From Paroedura picta (lineage: Eukaryota > Chordata > Lepidosauria > Squamata > Gekkonidae), in NCBI RefSeq assembly GCF_049243985.1, contig NC_135381.1, forward strand, positions 25,592,345 through 25,656,344: a stretch of 64,000 nucleotides of DNA. The letters run 5' to 3'. Positions 1 to 11,043 of the stretch are shown piece after piece (within the stretch, counting starts at the first letter, position 1; each line of letters begins with the position of its first letter). The translations under genes were made by a program, and so were the position numbers. Under the pieces are notes generated by a model that saw only the letters and a program-made list of their open reading frames with translations, searched no databases and had not been told where the DNA came from.

Positions 1-575
1 AACTATTCAGTTGTTGGGAGAAAGGGCCAGATGTTGGACCTCCATGGTGTTGCTGTGAGACGCTGGCCGCTGCATTCTGGAGCAGCTGTAAATTCTGGAT
101 CAAAATTAAGGATAGGCCTGCATTGAGTTGCAGAAGTCGGGCCTAGACGGGACAGTCATGTAGGTCACTGTGGTTAGTTGTTCCAAGTAGGGTGCTAGTA
201 CTTTGCCTTGACAAAGGTGGTAGAAGGCCTAGTGTGCTAGCCTTGTGACTTGGGCCTTTGTTGAGAGGGAAGTATCCAGGATCATGTCCAGATTCCTGTT
301 GGAGTGAGCCAATGACAGCTGCACACCATTCAGGTTGGGCAAATGCACTTCCTCATTTGGACCCTTCCTGCTTAGCCATAGGACCTCCATCTCTGAAGGG
401 CTGAGCTTCAGATGACTGTGCTTGAACCACCTGGTTACTGCTTCCAAGCAGCTAGCTAATGCTTCTGGGGAAGAATCAGGGAGGTCATCCATCAGGAGGA
501 AGAGTTGGATGTCATCCACAAATGGGAGACATCCCAGCCCAAACTTCCATCCCAGTTGAGCAAGGTGCATGAAGA
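1..575 (-). mobile_element. L2-like LINE reverse transcriptase fragment
   Basis: The minus strand encodes a stretch of non-LTR reverse transcriptase. Residues resembling the catalytic F/VDD motif (PFVDDIQLFLL) are followed by a block typical of vertebrate L2-like elements (LKLSPSEMEVLWLSRKG). The best open stretch is 229-570. Decayed similarity to the following RT thumb region continues to position 1, so the element probably extends out of the window. It is 5'-truncated and clearly inactive. A CR1-clade origin is the alternative, because L2 and CR1 share this domain layout. Confidence 0.75.
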
Positions 576-722
576 TGTTTTTTTAATGGAATATAAAGTG
601 TGTTGATTCAGAAATTTGACTGTCTTAACCTATACTTAAATAAGGATTATGGTTTTTCCTCATACTTTAAGAGCTGGGTAACTTTTTGTGTATCTAGTGT
701 ATAATTTTTATTAACTTTTCAG

Positions 723-816
723 GAATTCTTGCATGAACCTTCTGCCAACTGATATTTCTCATTTACAGCTAAGAGGCCTGCTGATATCTGATGCAGTGGA
801 TAACAACCTTTGGAAG
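723..816 (+). CDS. Candidate internal exon of an unrecognised gene
   Basis: A pyrimidine-rich stretch ending in AG sits just before 723, and a GT donor follows at 817 (GTACAG context). The 94-bp interval is open in one frame through both splice sites, with a one-base partial codon at the start. Its 31 residues (core LRGLLISDAVDNNLWK) match no family I recognise and do not resemble the surrounding LINE fragments. No partner exons were found nearby. It could be an exon of a plus-strand gene upstream of HMGB3, or chance. Confidence 0.2.
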
Positions 817-1302
817 GTACAGTCTGCACATTTTAAAAAGAATCTAAAAGATGCAAATGGATTTTTCTATTGTTTCTTTGGACAGTTGATTCCTCCCCAT
901 GCAATGTGAAAAAGTACTTTTGAAAACTCCCCTCTTTTCAAAAACAGTTTGCCATGTGGGAGAAAAGGCAACTTTAATAGTTCTTCAAAACCTGGCCTAA
1001 ATTAAAACTAGCTGCAAATTAACTTCTAGCTGCTTATATTTTGTGAGTCTCCTTCTAATTGTCTGCTAGTTTAGGACACATGTCCAACTTGCTGCAATTT
1101 GGAAGGACTGTGTTGTTGTTTTTTTCAGCACCAGGAGCTGTTCATATATGAGACCTGAAGCTCTTTTAATGACCCTCAAGATAATAATGACTTAGGCTAT
1201 TTTTAACCCTTAATGTTGATGACTTTATGGCTAGCTCCCTCTTTTCCTAGTCAATACTTGGCATGTTCATAATCCCAAAATTCAATGAGTAGGAATACCT
1301 AC
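817..1302. other. Unassigned non-coding sequence
   Basis: AT-rich sequence with no recognisable repeat or exon. Confidence 0.4.
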
Positions 1303-1567
1303 AGCCAGCTTGGTGTAGTGGTTAAGAGTGGCAGCTTCTAATATGGTGAGCTGGGCTTGATTCCCCACTCCCCCACAAGCAGCCAGCTGGGCGACCTTGG
1401 GCTAGTCGTAGTCCTGACAGCTGTTATGACTGAGCAGTACTGTCAGAGCTCTCTCAGCCCCACCTACTTCACAGGATGCCTGTTGTAGGGAGAGGATGGG
1501 AAGGCATTTTGAGACTCCTTCAGGTAATGAAAAGTGGGTTATAAAAACCAACTCTTCTTCTACCTTG
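1303..1567 (+). mobile_element. tRNA-derived SINE with L2-like 3' tail, near full length
   Basis: The 5' end has a tRNA-like A box (TGGTGTAGTGGTTAAGAGTG) and a degraded B box. The body contains the conserved words CAGCCAGCTGGGCGACCTTGGG and CTCTCTCAGCCCCACCTAC (each quoted in part). The 3' end (GAGACTCCTTCAGG, then a short CTTCTTC tail) looks like an L2 3' end, which implies mobilisation by L2 machinery. This is the most abundant SINE in the window, with near-complete copies at 18.4, 33.5, 34.5, 45.5 and 61.7 kb. Confidence 0.85.
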
Positions 1568-1597
1568 AGTTTTTAAAGATTTGGGATTGCTTTAGGA

Positions 1598-1680
1598 TGC
1601 TTAGGGCTGATCCTGCATAGAGCAGGGGGTTGGACTAGATGGCCTGTATGGGCCCTTCCAACTCTATGGTTCTATGATTT
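1598..1680 (+). mobile_element. CR1 LINE 3' end
   Basis: The sequence has the CR1 3'-terminal signature GGTTGGACTAGATGGCCTG, then TTCCAACTCTATGG and a TTCTATGATT end. This is an extremely 5'-truncated copy. Confidence 0.75.
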
Positions 1681-1734
1681 TCCAGTCCAATGGCCAGTAG
1701 AAAAATTTACAAAATTCTCAACACAGCTCAGCAC

Positions 1735-1975
1735 ACATCTCAATGTGGGAAGCTGTTCCATCAGACGGCTCCTGCCCTCATCAGATTAAGATGAGTGCCC
1801 CACCCTGAACAAGATGGGATTATAATAGATTTACTGCCGCCATTGTATTGTACTGTGCAATTCCTATTTTGATATGGACAATATTAGGGTTTTATTGTCT
1901 TTAGAATTTTATGCTGTAAACCGCCACGAGTCCTGTGGCGAGCAGGGTATAGAAATCTAATAAATACATCAATAA
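1735..1975 (+). mobile_element. L2-like LINE 3' UTR and tail
   Basis: The end of this stretch (GTAAACCGCCACGAGTCCTG, then a TATAGAAATCTAATAAATA tail) is the usual L2-like 3' terminus. The body before it is diverged. A poly-C run follows at about 2028-2040. Confidence 0.5.
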
Positions 1976-2349
1976 AGCAAAGCAACAATGGAGCAGGTTT
2001 TGGAGATTAAAGTAGCAGAAGCTCATCCCCCCCCCCCCCCGAGAGTTGAAATACTTTTTACACTCCATACAATGAGAAATAAACAAATGAAACCAATCGT
2101 CACCATTTCACAGAACTTGCCCTTTGCACTGAACTTTTTCTATCAGCAGACCTGCCCAGGCCAGTGACTCACAGAGAGACGTAAGAGAATACTAATCTAA
2201 TGCATAGAGAACCTGCAAAGGTGCTTTATTGCAGGAAACCCTTGTGTCACTTGAATCAGGTTTTCTTTTCTTTTTTAATATGTCACATGAAAGAATAAAG
2301 AGTGACAAGCCAATCCCCTTCATACGCATATAAATATCACACATTGGCA

Positions 2350-2475
2350 GGAAGAATTCACTTGAAACTTAGAAGAGTTGTTTTTTTATGTCCTGCTTTT
2401 CACTATCAAGAGTCCCAAAGCAGCTTAGAAACACCTTTCCCTTCCTCTCCCCCCCAAACAGTCTATGGTACATTT
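2350..2475 (-). mobile_element. Partial tRNA/L2-tail SINE
   Basis: Reverse complement of the SINE 3' half: the tail word (AGAGTTGTTTTTTTATGTCC), the CAAAGCAGCTTAGAA segment and the CTTCCTCTCCCCCC segment. Truncated and diverged. Confidence 0.6.
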
Positions 2476-2479
2476 AATG

Positions 2480-3257
2480 GCCAATTCCTTTTTTTTCCCC
2501 AGCCAAGTGCTCTCCTTGGCTTTTTTAGAAGTATCTGAATATATATAAGTTTTAGCAGGTAAAGATTTCAGTACTATCTTCATATTAGAAAAAGCTCCAC
2601 CTGCAAAAAAATCTGTCTAAGGCTGCTACAGGTAAAAGCATAGCCTAAGAAAGAGTGAACAATCTGGAAACCCAAGTTTGTACCCTGGTGTTTACTTCAT
2701 GGTAAGGCCAATGTATAATATATCATAAGGATAGAAATCGGAAAGGATTTCGGCAGCCAAATAAAATAGGCTGAATAATATGAAAAGCAGCTTTGTCCTC
2801 CAAAGTCGTGAAAAGTGTTTTTTTTTAAACATAGAAAACTGACTTCTGATTCTACAACACCCGTCTCAAGTTTACTTCTCATGTGTAATAAATTCTTTAA
2901 TTTGCAGTTTGATTACTTGGGCTCCTCATCCTGTCACTTCAGTGCAGTGTTGCTCTGTACTTCTACAGAATATAAATTAGCAAAATCTCTCATCTAGACA
3001 GAAGCTTGATAAATTTCTATCTGATACACGCTGAGCAAAATCCTCCAAGAATTGCCCAGCCTTAATTGATATGACGTGATCTTAGATTTGGTTTTCACTG
3101 TTAAAGTCTCTCCCCCCCTTGTCCCCACCCACCCCAAAATTGTCCGTTCTGACAAGATTCCGGGACATTGTGCATTGTATTGTTTTACAGTTGATTGTTT
3201 CCTCTATATTGTCATTAAAATGCAATGGGGTTACATTTGTGGGGAAAGATGCAACAA
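2480..3257. other. Unassigned non-coding sequence
   Basis: No exon or clear repeat. Short overlapping open frames on both strands show no protein-family signal. Confidence 0.4.
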
Positions 3258-3410
3258 AAATGGGGAGGGGCTGTGATGCAGTGGTAGTGCATCTGCCTGG
3301 CATGCAGAAGCCCCCAAATTCAATCTCTGGCATCTCCAGGTAAAGCATCAGCTAGTAGGTGAAGTGAAAGACCTCAGCCTGAGAACACTAGAGCAGGGGC
3401 AAACTGCAGC
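3258..3410 (+). mobile_element. tRNA-derived SINE, second family
   Basis: A-box-like GATGCAGTGGTAGTGCATCT and B-box-like AATTCAATCTCTGGCATC are spaced as in a tRNA. Then come the TAGTAGGTGAAGTGAAAGACC and GCCTGAGA words of a common squamate SINE (each quoted in part). Possible decayed minus-strand relatives lie at 18.9-19.05 kb and 24.83-24.91 kb. Confidence 0.65.
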
Positions 3411-4720
3411 ATCAGAGCAGTTGAGAACCACTGCTTTAAAGGATTCAAAAGTTATTACTCATTTGAGAAGGACGTCCATTACAAGTAACAACCTCTGAAC
3501 TTAAAAAAAAACACATGCTACACAAATCATAGATTCTAAAATTAATACAATGGACTCTTAAGCTTGGACGGAAAGTAAGAGAAGTGCATTAATTACAAAC
3601 AAATTGCTAATTTTCTGTTGATTTCTTTGAAGCAAGTCTGGAAATATGGCACACTCCAGAAACTGTTGTGGTTCCTTGTCTGTGGTTTTGTCTCAACCTA
3701 ATCAAAGAACACAATGCCAGATCCTAACAGCTGGCAGAAACAGATCCCCCCCTTCACTTCCTGCCAGCAACTGCCTTTTGACCCCTTCCCTAAAGGCTAA
3801 CACAGGTGATCTAGCAGGGCAAAAGACAAAAGCTATGGAGGCCAGGGACTGCAGTGAGAAGGGAAATCAGGTAAGATTGCCCTTCAGTCTTGCACAATGA
3901 CCCATGCTATAGCTGTGTTCAGACTTCATGATAAACCACCATTTGCTTAAACTGTAGTCTACACAGTGAACTCTGTCAGCTTACCAAATGTAAATACCTG
4001 TGGCCTTTCTTCCTCATAAGGTCCCAGAAAGCACAGCTCCAGGTTTGGGCAGACTATAGAGTAAATAATAGGTGCAAATCCCAGCTCCACCCCTGTCTGG
4101 TTGAATAGAGTCGCTTGTGGGTCATCAGGATCCCTGTTCATAGAAGCCCCGTGGGAGGTTCAGGCTGCACTTTGGTTGCACTCGGAGATACCCTCCTTGG
4201 GGAAACAGTATTGTCAAGTACTCAGCAGTTTCCTTGGCTGTTAGTTGCACTTTGGTTGCTAATGGCCAAAGTGGAGCAACCTCACTGAATCCAGTTCCCT
4301 CCAAGTCTTCTGCAGGGCTCAGCTCCCCTTCAGCTTCTCATCTGACATGACTCGGCCCTAGAAAACCTCTCCATCTTCTCTAGGGCACAGTGTCACATGG
4401 CGGCCCCAGTCCACCATTGTTTTGTCACTTTTGATTCCTGTTGATTCTCTTCTGGGACTGAATTCTGAATATAGTGTCAGCTGGCTACATTGCAGTCACA
4501 GTAAAAAAAAATTCCCAGTTGGCCCACAGATCTGATTCATGTGACTTCACTTGTTGGGGTGGGGGGGCAGTATTGACAGGAAAAAAAGCTGTTTGCAATG
4601 AATCTAAAATGATTGCTCTGCCTGACAGAAAACAGCAAACTCATACAAAAAACTTCACACAAACTCAATCTTGGCAAACATTCAGAATGTGAATCCAACT
4701 GTAATTTTCGTAGTAGCTCC
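3411..4720. other. Unassigned non-coding sequence
   Basis: No recognisable exon. Small open frames here lack coding signals. Confidence 0.4.
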
Positions 4721-4721
4721 A

Positions 4722-5393
4722 CGCAGGCCTACTCTTATCCTTGATCCGGAAACTACAACTGGTGCAGAATGCTGCAGCCAGGATTCTCATTCAGACATCA
4801 CGGGGATCCCACATCCAGCCGGTACTCCAACAACTCGGCTGGCTCCCAGTTGAATTCCAAATTAAGCTTAAGGTTTTGGTAATCACCTTTAACGCCATAT
4901 GCAGTTTGGGCCCACTGTATTTGAGAGACCGCCTCCCTGCCTATACCCCCCAAAGAGTCTTACGCTCCACCACCTCCAACTGGCTGCGGATCCCTGGCCC
5001 CAGAGAAGCATGTCGGACCGCAACAAGAGCCAGAGCCTTCTCGGTCCTGGCCCCCACCTGGTGGAACGAGCTCCCTGAGGAGATGAGAGCCCGGCCCGAA
5101 CTTCCACAGTTCTGCAGGGCCTGCAAAAGGGAGCTCCTCCACCAGGCATTCGCTTGAGGCCGACCGACTCAAAACATCTGCTGGTCCCACCTTCAGACAC
5201 TCTTTCATGACTGAACAATTTGTTCTCCCCACCGTTGTTATTCATGTTGTGTTGTAATTGTTACTGATAAGATTGTGTTGTTCTGTTGAAAATTTTATAA
5301 TGTTATAGAGTAATGTAAAGTAAACTGCCCAGAGCCGAAAAGATTGGCCAGTATAAAATTCCAAATAAATAAATAAATATTTAAATAATTAAA
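4722..5393 (+). mobile_element. 5'-truncated L2-like LINE, ORF2 C-terminus and tail
   Basis: An open frame at 4741-5157 (138 codons) encodes the typical C-terminal region of an L2-like ORF2: KLQLVQNAAARIL, GWLPVEFQIKLKVLVITF, GPLYLRDRLPAYTPQRVLRS, IPGPREACR and ARAFSVLAPTWWNELP. It ends in a stop after LLHQAFA. A 3' UTR follows with the AACTGCCCAGAGCC terminus and an AAATAAATAAATA tail. This is the best preserved L2-like piece here. The element lacks its RT and endonuclease, so it is a dead-on-arrival copy. Confidence 0.88.
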
Positions 5394-8050
5394 TAAAATT
5401 GTCATGTTTACAGTCAGAATATAAAGCCTGTTGACCAATTTGTAAACTAAGAATACAAGTATCAACTTGTCAAATTCAATACTTTTATTCATTTAAAAAT
5501 AAAATGATATTCATGAATTTTTCAGAAATTTTAGTATGAGGCATGACATTTACACCGCTTTTGTTTCAGCACTTAAAAATTTAGCCATCCCACCTCAAGA
5601 CTTCCTTGTGATCCAGCTGAGGATTTTCACCTTAGCAATAAAGCCCAAATTACTGTTTGGGCATTAAGGGAATCCCTTCTCATGACTGTTGTGGCAAGAC
5701 TTAACCAGAGGCTCATGCCTGACATGGGAAACTTTAACCAGTTATTTTCAGATTAATTCCAAAGTGTGTGGAAAGAAAAATGCTGAGACTGGGAACATCA
5801 GTTTATTGATTTATTATCAATTAATGGCTTAATTAAATTTGAAAATAGAGCTCTAATTAATCAAAGCAAAGCATCTGGGTGTAAGGAAGTTGCTTGGTCA
5901 GACATATGGGGTCCAGCTGTTGCATAAAGGCAGGATAGCCACCTTTTTTTCTGGCATGGCTTCTGTGCATCACAGGCATAAAAACAACCAGTGTATTTTT
6001 CTTATTGCTGCTGCTTCATGCTGGGATATGCTGCACTTGCTTAATTTCTGACTCTTACTAACAAGAAGTAAGAAAGAAGTTGGCAATCCTGTTAGGGGAA
6101 TACGCATCATCTGATTCTTATTCTCACATTACAATCTTATTTTTAGCAGTACTTGCTTCAACACAACCTAGGCTACAACTTGTTAAAATCTGGAATGTGT
6201 GTGGCTCATGATGCTGTTCTCCTGGGCTTGATTCTCTCCTGCGTACATCTAGAAGTTAGGTATCTCCATGAATAGGAATCTACATTTATAGTGGACTGAC
6301 ATGTAAACACCCACACATGAACACTAATGAATCATGCAGCATACAGTGCGCTATTTCATGCCTTGCAGCTTCATGGCTATATTTCAAACCAAGGGTAACT
6401 TGCTGTAAAACAGTTATATTTTTGGGTGTATCTTTATAGGACAATCAGCAGAGGCCAAGCAAATAAATGAATTCACCTTACAGAGTGTGAAGTAGAGTTT
6501 TGACATTATATAATAGGATGGGGTTGGGTGGTGATCCTTGGTTGAAACATTCCAATTTTTGAACATGTCCCTGTTATATCTATGAAATGTTTGAGTGGAA
6601 GTACCAGTCCTTTTGTAGGTTTCCCAAAAGAATCTCACAAAATCTCTTTTGTCCCATACAGTTAGTTTCCTAAGGAAAGCAAGAAATACTGCATACATTG
6701 GATAATGCACTTCCAATTCATTTTTGAAGTAGATGCAAAAGCACATTGTTCACAATCCAATGTGTGCACCTGGAGCTAGCAAAAACCCACATGGAGCAAG
6801 AAATGTTTGGCTTCAGTTAAGGGAACATCCCAGAGACAGCCTGATGTCACAGGAGCTTCTAGAGCACTATCCCCTTCCATGCTGGGAGAAGTACCTGAAG
6901 GAAGTCACATGCAGCTCTTTTTTGAGCCTTGACAGCATAATGGACCATGAAAGAATGCCACAGTGCTCTGAAGAACGTGTGCATGGGTGCAAAGGGGGAT
7001 GCTTAGTACGAAGGGACAGTGGAGAGCATCTTCCAAGCCCATCTGAGGTACAGCTACATTGAATTGAAGATTACTAACAACTTTCCAGCTAAGACTGTTG
7101 TAATTCAGCAGGTGGTGGTCTTCTCTCCAGAACCAAGTTCTCACTCCACTGCTGCTCTTTCTGGGCTCACCTAAAGCTGTGCAGGTGAGAACAACCCTGT
7201 CTGTTGAAAAAGCTCTTCCTTAACGGTTGAAACTATTACCCAACCTGTTTGTTCAATGAAAGTTTTTGAAATGTATTCATTATTGAAAACCCCACATTTA
7301 AAAACGACCAGAAGCAATTAGCTAGTTCTTTAGGATCAATGCTTCTGAAACTGGATGATTATATAGTGGGGGAATCTGAGCTGCAATGACCACAGAGGAA
7401 GGCAGAGAATGAAGGAGTGTTAAGTAGTGAGTCAATCCCAATGTGAAATCATATTTAAACTGTTGCCATACGAGGCTCCCCATAGATTTAAATTAGAATT
7501 GGATTAACCTCTGGCTTTCAAGACCCATGGGGGCCTGGCAAGTTTTACTTTGCAGATCACTTTTCTTCTCTGTGGGCAGTATTATAGTTTCACGGGGAAC
7601 TTAGCTGTTTTAGTTGGAGGGAATAAGTATCATTGGCCGAATACACAGTGTTTTAATATTGTAGCTGCATGAGGCTTGGCTAGAAATAGGATACTAGCCA
7701 TTTCCTATGTGAAACGCCTGTATCATTTAAGGATGGCCTTCTTAGAGTTTTCCAGGTGCTAAAATGCATCCTTTACATAAAGGAAAGCCGAGGCACACAC
7801 TGCAACCAGCAAAAGATTTATGGCTTCAAAAGTCCCCAAAGTTATTGTCCCTCAAAGGAGTACACCAATCATAATTTTGCATAATTTGCTAGAAGGAGGC
7901 AAGCCTAGAGTAGGGACTCATTCAGATAGTCTCAGTGGAAGAAGGCAATTCTATGCCTGAGCATGGGGAAGCTATTTGCTGATCTAATTGTCTCGTGCCC
8001 TATCTGTCTCCAGAACACCTTGCCAGTGATCTCTATGTGACAGTCACCTC
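5394..8050. other. Unassigned non-coding sequence
   Basis: About 2.6 kb of AT-rich sequence with no recognised exon or repeat. Open frames at 6414-6746 (minus) and 6733-7062 (plus) of about 110 codons have no family resemblance and are probably chance. Confidence 0.4.
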
Positions 8051-8054
8051 TAGA

Positions 8055-8695
8055 CTGGATTTCTATAATTCACTCGACTCTACATGGGCCTTCTCTTGTT
8101 CTTGACCCGGAACCTCCAGCTGGTGCAGAATGCACCTCTTAGGGTCTTAGGTACATCTTGGAGGGCCCATACCCAGCCAGTGCGGAAGCAGCTGCATTGG
8201 CCAACAGTTGAATACCGGCCAAGTTCAAGGTTCTGGTTAAAGGGCATGTGAGGCTGGGCCCTGCACTCTGTAGGTACAAACAGGTTGGAGGTCCCTGGCC
8301 CTTGAGAGGTTTGCCTGGCCCTTTTTGGCCCTGGCCCCTGCCTGGTGGAATGGGCTTCTTCAATTCCATGGGGCCTGCAAGATGGAGCCCTTCTGCCAAG
8401 CATTTGGTTGAGGCCAGGATGTGGAAAATGTGGCCCCCTCTTCAAGTGCTCAGCACCTTTTGGCCCTTCAGCACCCTTGATGCCTGCCTTGTTTTACATC
8501 TTCCTGGGCACATATGGCAGCAATGGCCAGCTTGCTAAGGTGTTGTTTTTTGCAGGGAGGCTCAGGGTGGGTGGTTGGGAGGGAGATTTTAAGGCTAGGT
8601 TCTGTCGTGTTTATTGTATCCTATATCTGAAATAAGCCACTGTGGGCTAGTTAAGTCTAGGAGCAACGGCATAGAAATTTAAACAAATAAATAAT
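8055..8695 (+). mobile_element. L2-like LINE 3' fragment
   Basis: Same C-terminal ORF2 region as at 4722 but decayed: remnants of the segments encoding LQLVQNA, QPVRKQLHW, and the GPREV and ARAFSVL zones. A diverged tail ends in AAATAAATAA. Frames are broken. Confidence 0.7.
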
Positions 8696-8740
8696 TGCAC
8701 CCAATGTGGAGTATCTGCAGAATTTACCCATTCCTAGAAG

Positions 8741-8991
8741 CAGGGCCGGATTTACATGAAAAGAGGCCCTAGGCTATTCCACTTATGTGGCTCCTTCACC
8801 TCCCATTGTAAATTACATGAGAGATAATAAAATACATCATTACTGTGATATATATCAATATGTTAAATGAAACATTTTGCGATTGGTGTAATAGTGTAAT
8901 TTTAATTTTGCGAACAATTTGAATATATGCCCCTCTTGATCTTGAGGCCCTAGGCTGAAGCCTAGTTAGCCTATAGGAAAACCCGGCCCTG
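8741..8991. mobile_element. hAT-type MITE with exact 8-bp TSD
   Basis: 251-bp element with terminal inverted repeats (TIRs) beginning CAGGGCCGGATTTA on the left and ending CCCGGCCCTG on the right. Flanks carry an exact 8-bp duplication CCTAGAAG at 8733-8740 and 8992-8999. Both TSD length and TIR start fit the hAT superfamily. The interior is AT-rich and non-coding. Confidence 0.9.
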
Positions 8992-9194
8992 CCTAGAAGA
9001 GGTAGAATAGAAAGAGGCAAATAAAAAGCAAAGGAATCAGGAAGAGATGCAGCAGGCCGTCTCTTCTGTAGCTCTCAGAATAACAAAACACATAAACAAA
9101 ATAAGATGGGTTACCTGTCCTCCAATGGCAGCTGCCCCCAAGTGCAAACTACCTGCTGCCCTCGACCGGATACAGCATTGCCTACTTTTCTGGA

Positions 9195-9400
9195 TCACGG
9201 GAGGGGTGTGGGCATGCCAACATCCAGATCTTGGATGGAGTTCTCCTGGAATTACAACTGATCACTGGACAATAGAGATCAGTTCCCCTGGGGAAATGGT
9301 TGCAGTGGATGATGGACTGCATGTCATTATATACCACTGAGGTCCCTCCCCAGGTTCTGCCCCTCTCCAGGAATTTCCAAGCCCAGCATTGTAATTGGAT
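9195..9400 (+). mobile_element. MITE-like repeat family A, partial copy
   Basis: Contains the family words GGAATTACAACTGATC, GATCAGTTCCCCTGG and GAGGTCCCTCCCCAGG. Other copies lie at 25.35, 32.53, 38.05 and 52.26 kb in both orientations. Ends are diverged here. Confidence 0.6.
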
Positions 9401-10274
9401 GCCACAAAGTGGAACAATGTTCTAAAAAGCAGCACAGGAGGCTCTCAAGCGACTGATTGGTCATCACTGTCATAGAGACTGAAAATGCAATTCCAAAACA
9501 CAGTGACACCCTATCAAAGGCTTAGAACAGTGTAACTCTGCTGAGGACTGCACTGTTGATCGTAAACAACAAGGAGTCCTGTGGCAACCCATGTGTCAGA
9601 GCCCACTCTTTCATTTTGCTTTACTTGCTGGCAGGGGTCCATGGCCACTCGGCTGGGACTCTGCACTCTTGAGGCTAGCTCTTCATTTGCATGTTAAGCT
9701 GTTGCCAAAGATAGACATGAGTTTTGCAACCCCATAAAGCCTAACAAGTTTTTTTCCATTCAAACTACACTTTTGTGGACAGAAGCCTCTTTCATCAGAT
9801 TCATAAACTCCAATCTAACCAGCGGTAGACTCAAGAACTTATTTTTAAGGTGCTACAAGAAATCTCTTATTTCTGCTTTACAGTGCAGTACACCTAGTTA
9901 TTCAGTTATACCATTAACTTCCTACTATATTTCCTGATCTCATTCCATCCAATACTAGATTTTACATTTTGTCTATAACAGCCATGCTGAGTGACTGGAT
10001 TAGATCCTGTTTTGAACCAGTTTCTCTTTGTAACATCTCCTCCCCCCCTTCTGTTGCCTGTTTAATAGGAGCATTCATGCTCCTATGCACCTACAGGAGC
10101 TCCGAATCAGGAAAGTACATGCTAGAAAAAACACTGTTCATTCAACGGTATCACTAGACTGCCGTTTCATTCATAAAACGTGCACCTCTTGGACTGCTTG
10201 AGCTTCCAATTTCGTGGCTGTAGCTTTCCCTCATCCTTATGTCTGGCATGCTCATCTGAGGACAACCTGTAACG
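9401..10274. other. Unassigned non-coding sequence
   Basis: No exon recognised. A short stretch near 9720-9800 resembles the fold-back repeat family seen at 33.15 and 47.69 kb. Confidence 0.35.
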
Positions 10275-10280
10275 AAGAAC

Positions 10281-10494
10281 CTGTAACTTTTGGAGGGACA
10301 TTTGGGGGTACCTGGCAAATTGTACTTATGCTGAAAATTAATATATATATATACATATTACAATACTATTTTTTGCATTCTATGCGTTCTATGAAACTTT
10401 GTTGCTCCATATAGACCACATTTTAAATCAAGAACCCCCCCCCCCGGCGTCCCGCTTTATCAATGTTAAAATCTGGTCACCTTTTTTTATTAGG
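10281..10494 (+). mobile_element. GGTGACC-type TIR element, left-truncated copy
   Basis: Closely matches the element at 37558-37782: shared words TACCTGGCAAATTGTACTTA, TTCTATGAAACTTTGTTGCT and AATGTTAAAATCTGGTCACC. The left terminal repeat is missing in this copy. It lies only about 350 bp upstream of the HMGB3 CCAAT-box promoter. Confidence 0.75.
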
Positions 10495-10859
10495 CTGGAG
10501 GAAAGGCTGGATTCGTATCCGGCTACTCACCTGGGAACGGGCACTACCGAATCGGCAGCTTTTACTCCTGGACTCAGAGTAGGTTGCAGCACCTCCGTTT
10601 CCCAAGCTAGTAAAAGAGTTGTGGCGTTTAGGAATCCTGCACAGCGAGCACTCTGACGTTTACTCCATTGCTTTACATACGCAGCTGTATCTATCCCTCC
10701 CTCCGTCACGACTTCGGTAAACTTCCCCGTCTCCTCGGAGCAGCTTCCAGCTCCCCCGCACTCCTCTTTTGCTCCCTTTTGCCAGGCGGGTGTTCTTTTT
10801 GAATGAATGACTTAGGAGGTTCCAACCAACGGGCGCCGGGCTGTGCTTAATATTCAGGA

Positions 10860-10975
10860 GGCGCTTGGCCAATGGCAAGGCGAGGAGGTTGTTTTAAACG
10901 GCGGAGCCCCGCAGCCAATCAGGCCGCTCTCGTAGGCAGCCAACGCGAGGCTGAGCTGAAGCCAGCGCTGAGTCT
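10860..10975 (+). promoter_or_regulatory. HMGB3: HMGB3 core promoter with two CCAAT boxes
   Basis: Two forward CCAAT boxes (10869-10873 in GGCCAATGG, 10915-10919 in AGCCAATCAG) fit NF-Y binding and lie just upstream of exon 1. Between them is TTTAAACGGCGG at about 10893, which could be read as a weak TATA-like or cell-cycle (CHR-like) element. That last reading is inference. The start site cannot be fixed from sequence alone. Confidence 0.65.
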
Positions 10976-11043
10976 TAGCGCGTTGTGTGTGCGCTCCGCT
11001 TTCTTCGCTTGCTTATCGCCTAGGCTCAAAGCGAACAATACAG
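10965..11043 (+). other. HMGB3: HMGB3 non-coding exon 1 (5' UTR); start approximate
   Basis: A strong donor follows 11043 (CAG|GTACGTGG). This GC-rich stretch sits just below the CCAAT boxes and contains no start codon in the HMGB3 frame. HMGB genes normally begin with an untranslated exon spliced to an exon that opens a few bases before the ATG, as seen here at 13841. The 5' boundary is a guess. Confidence 0.65.

Noticed and set aside
1303-1420. tRNA gene
   Set aside because: The A-box and B-box-like words belong to a SINE with a long non-tRNA body; no cloverleaf with a proper acceptor stem. The same applies to the other SINE heads.
4741-5157. 138-codon open frame as a host gene
   Set aside because: It is the L2-like ORF2 C-terminus, repeated as fragments at 8.1, 38.6, 49.0 and 58.6 kb.
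6414-7062. Pair of open frames of about 110 codons
   Set aside because: Opposite strands, no family resemblance, no splice or start context; probably chance.
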